Source: JBFLVQ01 sp040758525 (GTDB taxonomy: Bacteria > Acidobacteriota > Blastocatellia > Chloracidobacteriales > JADJPF01). From it: a stretch of DNA of 17,237 nt. The translations under genes were made by a program, and so were the position numbers. The stretch is taken from contig JBFLVQ010000125.1 in NCBI GenBank assembly GCA_040758525.1, positions 1-17,237 of the forward strand, read 5' to 3'. A model generated the notes under the pieces. That model made no database searches, was not told the origin of the DNA, and saw nothing but the letters and a program-made list of their open reading frames with translations. Shown here piece by piece: positions 7,079 to 13,142 of the stretch (position 1 is its first letter; the number at the start of each line of letters is the position of its first letter).

Positions 7079-8070
7079 ACCCTCTCTCACTCAATATGCG
7101 TTTCCTACTTGGCACTATCCTCTGGACGATTGGCCTTTTCACGATCGCTGGTGTCATCCTACACTCTGTATTTCCTAACCCATCCGCTCAAATCGTGTTT
7201 CATTTGATATTCCGGTACGGGTCAATAATGGCTATAGCCTCAGTGCTCTTTATGCTTTTGGGACTTCTGCAAGTCCAACGCGGCATGTCGCCGATTAATC
7301 AGTTGCGTAGCCGTCTTACAGCCGTGCACAAAGGCGCCAACACACGTTTAGGCGGCAACTATCCAGCAGAGGTACAGCCACTAGTCGATGACTTGAACGT
7401 ACTGCTTGAGGAGCGCGAGCGGCGCATTGCGCGCGCTATGGCCAAGGCTGGTGACCTTGCACATGGTCTGAAGACACCATTGGCAGTGCTGGCCCACGAA
7501 GCGCAGCAGGCACGGGCGGCAGGCCACGGGCAGCTTGCCACGGCAATCGAACAGCAGATCGATCTCATGCGGCGGCAGATCGACTATCACCTAGCACACG
7601 CACGTGCTGCTGCTGCGTCACCTACAGCGCGTGCATCGATTGCTATATCTGCTGAAGGACTTGTCCGCGTACTTCAGCGCCTGCATGCTGAACGAAACCT
7701 CCGTATTGAGGTTGATGCGCCCGCGTCGTATGCCTTCCGGGGACAGCGAGAAGATCTAGACGAGATGCTTGGTAATCTGCTCGACAATGCCTGCAAGTGG
7801 GCTCGTACCCAAGTCAGACTAACTTGCTTAAGAGAAGATGGACAGATCGTGATTGCGGTTGATGATGATGGCCCTGGAATAGAACCTTCAATGCGTGAAG
7901 TCGTTCTGCAGCGCGGCATTCGAGCAGATGAAGCGGCACAGGGTTCCGGCCTTGGTCTTGCGATCGTTCGTGATCTTGTCGAGATTCACGGCGGATCGAT
8001 TTCGCTCGAGGGATCTTCACTAGGGGGCGCGTGCGCGCGGCTCACACTACCGGCTCAGGATCTGGGTTAG
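7075..8070 (+). CDS. PhoQ/QseC-like sensor histidine kinase with minimal periplasmic loop
   Basis: This 331-residue inner-membrane kinase is translationally coupled to the response regulator by a 4-bp overlap. Transmembrane segments at about 9-30 and 47-66 are separated by only some 16-18 residues, so it has almost no periplasmic sensor domain. A HAMP-like linker (67-118) leads to the H-box DLAHGLKTPLAVL with His130. The ATPase domain shows the N-box EMLGNLLDNACKWA (Asn234/Asn238), G1 DDDGPGI (263-269) and G2 GSGLGLAIV (290-298). All catalytic motifs are intact. It should phosphorylate the regulator encoded upstream. The very short loop suggests intramembrane sensing or signalling through a partner, such as the divergently encoded ABC transporter. 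Composition is strongly GC-rich in places: by hand count, line 7501-7560 is 42 of 60 G+C. Confidence 0.93.
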   Translation: MNPLSLNMRFLLGTILWTIGLFTIAGVILHSVFPNPSAQIVFHLIFRYGSIMAIASVLFMLLGLLQVQRGMSPINQLRSRLTAVHKGANTRLGGNYPAEVQPLVDDLNVLLEERERRIARAMAKAGDLAHGLKTPLAVLAHEAQQARAAGHGQLATAIEQQIDLMRRQIDYHLAHARAAAASPTARASIAISAEGLVRVLQRLHAERNLRIEVDAPASYAFRGQREDLDEMLGNLLDNACKWARTQVRLTCLREDGQIVIAVDDDGPGIEPSMREVVLQRGIRADEAAQGSGLGLAIVRDLVEIHGGSISLEGSSLGGACARLTLPAQDLG

Positions 8071-8303
8071 TGGTAAAACCGAGTGAAATTAACGTTCGTG
8101 CTGTAGCAACGCGAGCGGTTACATCCTACCACCAACTCTCTTCGGAATTCTTATGGTACTAATTGTGGTCATTTTGGTGTTGCCAGACGCTGCTTTCCCA
8201 AACAAGCACAAGACAAGGAAATAGTTTTTGTGCGGCCTGCTATTATAAAATGAAGCAAAGATATTAATAACAACAATGAATTTATCGTATTTACTATCTC
8301 TCG
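8071..8303. other. Non-coding spacer between the kinase and the blaI promoter
   Basis: I see no supportable gene here. A 30-codon open stretch directly after the kinase stop (8074 to about 8163) has no recognisable motif. The sequence shifts from GC-rich to AT-rich across the spacer, which marks the right edge of the GC-richer cassette. No convincing terminator hairpin for the kinase operon was found. Confidence 0.5.
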
Positions 8304-8336
8304 ACTATTGACGGTAGTTTTTTGCCGAGCTATAGT
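8304..8336 (+). promoter_or_regulatory. blaI promoter with overlapping BlaI-type operator
   Basis: TTGACG (8309-8314) and TATAGT (8331-8336) are separated by 16 bases and make a good sigma-70 promoter, with a start near 8343. Overlapping the -35 is ACTATTGACGGTAGT (8304-8318), an imperfect palindrome that matches the core of the perfect palindrome at 9936-9950 (ACTACTGTCAGTAGT) at 12 of 15 positions and has the same ACTA/TAGT arms. An operator on the -35 would block RNA polymerase, so this implies autorepression by the BlaI-family protein encoded 29 bases downstream. Confidence 0.7.
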
Positions 8337-8364
8337 GTATTTTAATTTCGTTTGGAAGGGCATC

Positions 8365-8796
8365 ATGAAAAAGGTATTTAAGATCGCTTTACGAGGTTTT
8401 CAGCCTGCTGGTCAAGGTATTAAACAGGTACTGGGTGAGCTTGAGGCTGAGGTAATGAAACTACTCTGGCAGTATCCTAACCAGACTGTTAATGAGGTTG
8501 AAGAGCATTTACGCGGCAAGCGAGAAATTGCCCATACCACAGTGCTAACGACACTGGATCGAATGTATCGTAAAGGATATTTGACACGTGAAAAGCGAAG
8601 TAAAGCCTTTGTTTATGCGCCTCGCTACACACGTGAAGAGTTTGAACATGGTTTGGCGCAAGAGGTATTGGGTGCATTATTGGGGGGATTGGGTGAATCA
8701 GCACTCTCTACATTTGTTGATCTAGTCAGTGAGGATCACAATAAGCTTGATCGCCTTGAAGCATTGATTAAAGAGAAGCGAGAGGGGCGGAAATGA
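8365..8796 (+). CDS. BlaI/MecI/CopY-family transcriptional repressor
   Basis: The protein has 143 residues from ATG 8365, with GGAAGGG at 8354-8360. The longer frame from 8308 is rejected because it would start inside the promoter. Residues 20-88 form the Penicillinase_R winged helix: LGELEAEVMKLLWQYPNQTV, the recognition region AHTTVLTTLDRMYRKGYL, and the wing TREKRSKAFVYAP. The C-terminal helices (90-143) are the dimerisation and proteolysis-sensitive part. The Cys-x-Cys pairs that bind copper and zinc in CopY are absent, so direct metal sensing is unlikely. Its stop overlaps the M56 protease start by four bases (ATGA), giving the classical repressor/protease pair in which the protease relieves repression. 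Probable sites are 8304-8318 (autoregulation) and 9933-9953 (efflux operon). Confidence 0.93.
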   Translation: MKKVFKIALRGFQPAGQGIKQVLGELEAEVMKLLWQYPNQTVNEVEEHLRGKREIAHTTVLTTLDRMYRKGYLTREKRSKAFVYAPRYTREEFEHGLAQEVLGALLGGLGESALSTFVDLVSEDHNKLDRLEALIKEKREGRK

Positions 8797-9881
8797 TCGA
8801 TCTATCTTTATCATCGCTTGTGTTTGCAGGTGTTGAAAATTTTATCCTCATCAATACTATACTCTCTCTTGTAACATTCACTCTGATCACTATTATTCGT
8901 ACAAGCAAACTTACTCGCGTCTGGTATCCTTCATCGCTTGCCAGACTCTTTGCTGTAGGAATTATTTTTCCACCTGTATTATCATCCTGGCTTGTTATTG
9001 CATCATTATTGCCGGCGGTCTGGCTTGGCACAGACAGATGGGCGCAGGAACATCGGGCATCTCATACTCTGCATTTATTGAATGCCTTTACCTTTCCATT
9101 AGATCCAGTCCTTGGTTATGCTGCTCTGGTATTTGCACTAGTGTCAGCTATTATTGCTATATATGCTGCCGGCAGTGCTTACTTTCGTATTAGCAATGTT
9201 GTACGCCGACTGGAGATTGGTGCAGAGCCTGCTGCTTGGCAACGTATTGAGCAAGTTAAATCAGCATGCCACAAATATGGGATAGATGTAGGATTAGTTG
9301 TAAGCAATTATCCATTCTCTTTTGTTTGGGGTTACTTTCGCTCAAAACTGATTGTCTCAACAGGTTTGCTCAATGCACTTACTGAAGAAGAATTGGCAGG
9401 ATTGCTCGAACATGAGGCCGCACACCATGCACGACGCGATAATCTATCAAAATGGATATTGACGGTATGTAAATATTCGTCGCCAGTTTTTCCATTGATG
9501 AGTTTTCTCTATCGCTGGTGGAGTGAGCAGGTTGAGATGTTGTGTGATGAGATTGCCGCGCGACGAACACAAGCCCCTGTTGAGATTGCAGCAGCATTGG
9601 TACGATTGAAAAAACTCTCACGTGCGTTTGTGTCACGTACACTACAACCTGCTCAATCCGGTTTCTTCTCTGAAGACAAAGAGAATTTTGAGCGTAGAGT
9701 TGAACGAATCCTTTCCCTTTCTGATAAACTGGAAACCGTTGGAGCTATCGCGCTGTCGCGCTCGTGGGCTACTGCGGCAATTATAATAAGTGCAGGATTT
9801 ACACTTTCGCTGCTAATCTTATTCCTGGCTTCACCACTCGTGATTCATCGTATAGTGGAAGCCTTTTTGCATATCTTTTAA
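8793..9881 (+). CDS. M56 (BlaR1/MecR1-like) membrane zinc metalloprotease lacking a sensor domain
   Basis: This 362-residue integral membrane protein has hydrophobic segments near 13-35, 50-73, 105-128 and 325-350. The zinc motif HEAAH (207-211) sits in EEELAGLLEHEAAHHARRDN. The probable third ligand is Glu248 in VEMLCDE, the M56 equivalent of ELxCDE. The segment PFSFVWGYFRSKLIVSTGLL just before it is also characteristic of M56/M48 gluzincins. BlaR1 and MecR1 carry a penicillin-binding sensor domain after the last helix; here the protein ends about 10 residues after it, so a beta-lactam sensor is missing. The inferred job is to cleave or trigger cleavage of the BlaI-type repressor encoded just upstream. 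The signal is unknown, perhaps sensed through the membrane helices or a partner such as the lipoprotein at 9975-10451. Confidence 0.88.
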   Translation: MIDLSLSSLVFAGVENFILINTILSLVTFTLITIIRTSKLTRVWYPSSLARLFAVGIIFPPVLSSWLVIASLLPAVWLGTDRWAQEHRASHTLHLLNAFTFPLDPVLGYAALVFALVSAIIAIYAAGSAYFRISNVVRRLEIGAEPAAWQRIEQVKSACHKYGIDVGLVVSNYPFSFVWGYFRSKLIVSTGLLNALTEEELAGLLEHEAAHHARRDNLSKWILTVCKYSSPVFPLMSFLYRWWSEQVEMLCDEIAARRTQAPVEIAAALVRLKKLSRAFVSRTLQPAQSGFFSEDKENFERRVERILSLSDKLETVGAIALSRSWATAAIIISAGFTLSLLILFLASPLVIHRIVEAFLHIF

Positions 9882-9886
9882 TCACT

Positions 9887-9923
9887 GGCCATCGGAAATT
9901 TCCAGACAACCGGTGGCCTTTTT
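9887..9923 (+). terminator. Intrinsic terminator after the M56 gene
   Basis: GGCCATCGG (9887-9895) pairs with CCGGTGGCC (9910-9918) to form nine pairs with one G-U, closed by a 14-base loop and followed at once by TTTTT (9919-9923). It starts six bases after the protease stop and separates the blaI-M56 unit from the efflux operon, whose operator begins ten bases later. Confidence 0.8.
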
Positions 9924-9932
9924 AACATCTCT

Positions 9933-9953
9933 ATAACTACTGTCAGTAGTTAT
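9933..9953. promoter_or_regulatory. Perfect 21-bp palindrome, probable BlaI operator of the efflux operon
   Basis: The site is a perfect inverted repeat around T9943, with core ACTACTGTCAGTAGT (9936-9950) extended by three matched bases on each side. The arms TAACTAC/GTAGTTA resemble the TACTAC/GTAGTA-like half-sites of mec/bla operators. The same core, at 12 of 15 positions, overlaps the blaI promoter at 8304-8318. It lies 21 bases before the GTG of the first efflux gene. The promoter is not clear: TATAAC (9932-9937) could be a -10 overlapping the palindrome, but I see no good -35. Confidence 0.75.
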
Positions 9954-9974
9954 TTAAAAGAGAGGCTAAGCTTA

Positions 9975-10451
9975 GTGAATTGTTTAAGAGCACGATGGAT
10001 TAAAGCCAACCTTACCACTCCCTTGCTTTGGGTTACTCTCCTTATCATCTTACCAATAATGATAAGCCAGTTGGCATGCTCTAAATCAGAGAAGAATGAA
10101 AAGCATGCTAAAGCAGAAGAAGAGGCAGAATCACGCACAGAGTTTACCAGTCGGATTGAGAACTTCTTCGAGTATGAGCCACTTAAAGCGAATAAGAAGA
10201 GTCAGTTCTTGATCCACCTTACCGATCTATCGGATGGTTCACCGGTTGAAAAGGCCGATGTAATGTTAACAATCCGTTCAAAAGGCGTCAGTAGCGAGGT
10301 CGCTCAAACTAAGGCGCGTGTGGGCAAGGTGACGGGCATATATGTTGCTGATGTCACCATTCCAAATCCTGGCAATTATGATATTGAGTTCCAAGTAAAG
10401 AACGAGAAGCTTGACGAGCGCATGCCGCTTACCGATTTCAAAGTGGAGTAA
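9975..10451 (+). CDS. YtkA/FixH-like periplasmic lipoprotein opening the efflux operon
   Basis: The 158-residue protein starts at GTG 9975, with AGAGG (9961-9965) nine bases upstream. A basic N-terminus and hydrophobic segment (about 17-34) end in SQLAC with Cys35; the lipobox is imperfect (Gln at -3), so lipidation is likely but not certain. A charged Lys/Glu linker (37-55) follows. Residues about 60-157 look like a YtkA/FixH-like beta-sandwich: FFEYEPLKANKKSQFLIHL, then TDLSDGSPVEKADVML, GIYVADVTIPNPGNYDIEF and a final strand. A domain of this kind occurs at the N-terminus of some CusB-type adaptors; here it is a separate gene while the adaptor at 11724 lacks it. It may cooperate with that adaptor, bind the substrate, or act as a periplasmic chaperone. 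The next gene begins seven bases later. Confidence 0.8.
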   Translation: MNCLRARWIKANLTTPLLWVTLLIILPIMISQLACSKSEKNEKHAKAEEEAESRTEFTSRIENFFEYEPLKANKKSQFLIHLTDLSDGSPVEKADVMLTIRSKGVSSEVAQTKARVGKVTGIYVADVTIPNPGNYDIEFQVKNEKLDERMPLTDFKVE

Positions 10452-10458
10452 AGAGCAA

Positions 10459-11727
10459 ATGAAAGAACTACCATACTTGGCAATTTTTTTGATCACCATT
10501 TTTCTGCTCTCAACCAATGCTCATGCACAGACTACTATATCAACTGACCTTACCTCTCCACTTACGCTTGATCGTGTAATGGAAAGATTTCTGCAGCGCA
10601 ATCTTTCTCTTGAAGCTGCGCGTTATCGGGTCGAAGCGGCACGCGCTGAACAGATTGCTGCACGGTTACGACCAAATCCTAGTCTCACTGTTTCAGTAGA
10701 AAACGTTAAGGTTTCTGGTGATACACCATTCAATCGACTCTACGAAGTTTCCGCTACCTATTCACAAACAATTGAGCTGGGTGGCAAGCGTAGATTGCGC
10801 CGTGAAGTGGCCGATCTAGGGGTTTCAGTTGCTGAAGCCCAGTTAGCTGATGTGCTCAGGCAGCGAATGTTTGAAGTAAAACGCGCATATTATGAAGCTC
10901 TGCTGGCTCGCGAGACACTGGCTGATGCAATAGAGAACCGAGACAATTTCAATGAACTGGCGAAGTTTAATCAGATTCGTTTTGAAGAAGGCGCAATTGC
11001 TGAAGGTGAACTGCTTAAGGTGCGGCTTGAACGAATAAAGTTTGATACCGCTGTATCACAGGCTCAATTGGCAGTGCGTCAAGCTGGAATTAAACTGCTG
11101 GAGTTGCTTGGCGAGACCGATTTTACATCTGCTGAAATGGTAGCTGGAGATTTAAGCTTTACGCAGTTCAATATAGATCTTGTAACGCTAAAAGAGACTG
11201 CCTTGCGTAATAGGCCAGATCTACTAACCGCTGAACAGAATACCAAACTGAGCGAGCGCCGTATCGCGCTTGAACGTGCGCGCAATGCAATGGACATCAC
11301 ACCATTTGGAGGCTATAAGCGAGTCGGCCTAGATAACACAGTTCTCTTTGGAATAACAATCCCACTGCGTATTAACAATCAAAATCAGGCAGCCATTGCG
11401 CGTGCAATGGCTGATGAAAAGATCGCGGAGACTGAACTTGCTATTGTACACAATCGTGTTCTTGCCGAGGTCGAATCTGCTTATCGAGCCTATGAAACAG
11501 CGCGCACACAGGTTATCACCTTTCAACGTGAGTTGTTGCCACAGGCAGATGAGTCGCGTTCCATTGCGCTTGCCGCTTATCGTGAAGGTGCAACAGATCT
11601 GCTACCTCTGCTTGAAGCACAACGCACCAATGCCGATATTCGGTATCAGCATCTGCGCAGTCTCGCCGACTACCAGATTAGCCTCTTACGTTTGGAAGCA
11701 GCCATAGGAGAAGATGTAAAACCGTGA
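10459..11727 (+). CDS. TolC-family outer-membrane efflux protein (CzcC/CusC-like)
   Basis: The protein has 422 residues from ATG 10459, with GGAG (10445-10448) overlapping the previous stop region; the longer frame from 10411 is rejected. A signal peptide (1-22) ends in NAHA-Q, giving export and outer-membrane insertion. Two OEP repeats follow. The first contains LTLDRVMERFLQRNLSLEAA and LRPNPSLTVSVENV. The second contains LKETALRNRPDLLTAEQNTKL, and later YREGATDLLPLLEAQRT and LADYQISLLRLEAAIGE. These are the standard TolC motifs, with long helices suited to a trimeric alpha-barrel across the periplasm. It should form the exit duct for the RND pump two genes downstream. Its stop overlaps the adaptor start by four bases (GTGA). 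Confidence 0.93.
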   Translation: MKELPYLAIFLITIFLLSTNAHAQTTISTDLTSPLTLDRVMERFLQRNLSLEAARYRVEAARAEQIAARLRPNPSLTVSVENVKVSGDTPFNRLYEVSATYSQTIELGGKRRLRREVADLGVSVAEAQLADVLRQRMFEVKRAYYEALLARETLADAIENRDNFNELAKFNQIRFEEGAIAEGELLKVRLERIKFDTAVSQAQLAVRQAGIKLLELLGETDFTSAEMVAGDLSFTQFNIDLVTLKETALRNRPDLLTAEQNTKLSERRIALERARNAMDITPFGGYKRVGLDNTVLFGITIPLRINNQNQAAIARAMADEKIAETELAIVHNRVLAEVESAYRAYETARTQVITFQRELLPQADESRSIALAAYREGATDLLPLLEAQRTNADIRYQHLRSLADYQISLLRLEAAIGEDVKP

Positions 11728-13118
11728 GTATACAGACCAAAGAACCATCTGACAGAACTGTGCAAAAAGATAGAGATGATAGCACACATACTGTAAGGAC
11801 AGATAATGTGGATGCAGGCAACTTTTCAATACCAGAAGATCAGCCATTCTTTCGTAATCGCAAGCTCTGGATTGTAATTGGACTCACTACTCTTGCTGTT
11901 GCCATTATGGTTATACTGCTGGCTTCGCGGCCTTCCACCAATCAAGAGTCTGCTGCCACGCCTACTATCGCTAATACTACTGGTGTAGTTAAATTTTTGA
12001 TGGAGCAGCAATGGTTGGTGAGAATGAAGCTGGCTCAAGTCGAAGAGCAATCTCTTGCTAGGCAAGTCACTTCTATTGGTCGTGTCGTACAAGCTGCTCA
12101 CAATCGCGCCATAGTAGCTCCACCCATTGGCGGTCTTATCGCAGCTAGCCAACTACCTCGTATCGGTCAGCGAGTTTCGCAGGGGCAAACGCTTGCGCTA
12201 TTGCACCAGAAGCCGACGGCTGCCGAGGCTGCGCAGATTGCTGCTGGCAACGCCCAATTACGTATAGAGAATGCTCGTATGGATGCCGAGCGACGCCGGT
12301 TTAACGAAGCGGTTAATGAAGCACAAGCCCGTCTTAATCTGGCAAAAGTCGAGTATGAACGCGCCCAGCGGCTCTATGAGAGAAAAGCCTATTCACAACG
12401 TCAGCTTCAGATGGCAGAAACAGATTACAAAACTGCGCAGTCTGCCTATACTGCTGCTATTGAACAGCGAGACGCACTGGGAGCGGCTTCAAAGGCAAAG
12501 CTTGGCGAGATTGGAGTACAAACCAGTTATGCGGTGCAAGCCCCTATCTCTGGCACGGTTGTAAAAGTGAATAAAGCCGTGGGTGAACAGGTTGCCGCTG
12601 GCGAAGCAATCCTTGAGATTATCAACCTCGATACCGTCTGGGTTGAAGCCCCTATCTTCGAGCGTGATCTATATCGTCTTAGTCAGCAGAAGCGCGCCGT
12701 CTTTACCACAACTGCAAATCCAAACGTTGAGTATAGCGGAACGATCATAGATATTGGTGCAGTAATTAATGAGCAATCGCGTGCAGCCACAGTTATCTTT
12801 GAAGTTCCCAATCCAGGCCATACATTGAGAATAGGAATGCAGGCCAATATCAGACTGGATGCTGGAGAGACTGTTCAGGCAATGATTATCCCCAAAGAGG
12901 CAGTGCTCGATCATGAAGGCAAAAAGATTGTCTATGTACTGCTCTCTGGCGAAGAGTTCCAGCGGCGTGAAGTAACATTAGGTGATGAGTATGGCGACAA
13001 AGTTGCAGTTTTATCCGGGCTGAAGGCAACAGAGCGAGTTGTTACACAAGGAGCCTATCAGCTCAAACTGCAAGAACTAAGACCAGCCGATGCCGGCGCA
13101 CATACACACGAAACATAG
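11724..13118 (+). CDS. RND efflux periplasmic adaptor (membrane fusion protein), CusB/CzcB-like
   Basis: The protein has 464 residues from GTG 11724, with GGAGAAG (11708-11714) upstream and a 4-bp overlap with the TolC-type gene. A polar N-terminal tail of about 45 residues precedes a single transmembrane anchor (48-67); the rest is periplasmic. FLMEQQWLVRMKLAQVEE (91-108) matches the opening strand of CusB/CzcB adaptors. A split lipoyl domain (about 127-160 and 268-300) flanks an Ala/Glu/Arg-rich coiled-coil hairpin (165-260). Beta-barrel and membrane-proximal domains end near LSGLKATERVVTQGAYQLKLQEL. It bridges the RND pump and the outer-membrane channel. The C-terminus HTHET adds two histidines but not a convincing metal site. 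The N-terminal YtkA-like domain seen in some relatives is missing and is encoded separately at 9975-10451. Confidence 0.93.
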   Translation: MSIQTKEPSDRTVQKDRDDSTHTVRTDNVDAGNFSIPEDQPFFRNRKLWIVIGLTTLAVAIMVILLASRPSTNQESAATPTIANTTGVVKFLMEQQWLVRMKLAQVEEQSLARQVTSIGRVVQAAHNRAIVAPPIGGLIAASQLPRIGQRVSQGQTLALLHQKPTAAEAAQIAAGNAQLRIENARMDAERRRFNEAVNEAQARLNLAKVEYERAQRLYERKAYSQRQLQMAETDYKTAQSAYTAAIEQRDALGAASKAKLGEIGVQTSYAVQAPISGTVVKVNKAVGEQVAAGEAILEIINLDTVWVEAPIFERDLYRLSQQKRAVFTTTANPNVEYSGTIIDIGAVINEQSRAATVIFEVPNPGHTLRIGMQANIRLDAGETVQAMIIPKEAVLDHEGKKIVYVLLSGEEFQRREVTLGDEYGDKVAVLSGLKATERVVTQGAYQLKLQELRPADAGAHTHET

Positions 13119-13142
13119 TCTATTTAACTCAATAGAAAATTT

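Noticed and set aside
8074..8163. Short open frame directly after the kinase
   Set aside because: It has no ribosome site and no recognisable motif, and is too short to distinguish from chance.
8308..8364. Upstream ATG for the BlaI-like gene
   Set aside because: It lies inside the -35/operator, upstream of the expected transcription start.
8365..8796. CopY-type copper repressor
   Set aside because: The C-terminal Cys-x-Cys motifs that define metal-sensing CopY are absent.
10411..10458. Upstream ATG for the TolC-family gene
   Set aside because: It overlaps the lipoprotein gene and would bury the signal peptide that begins at 10459.
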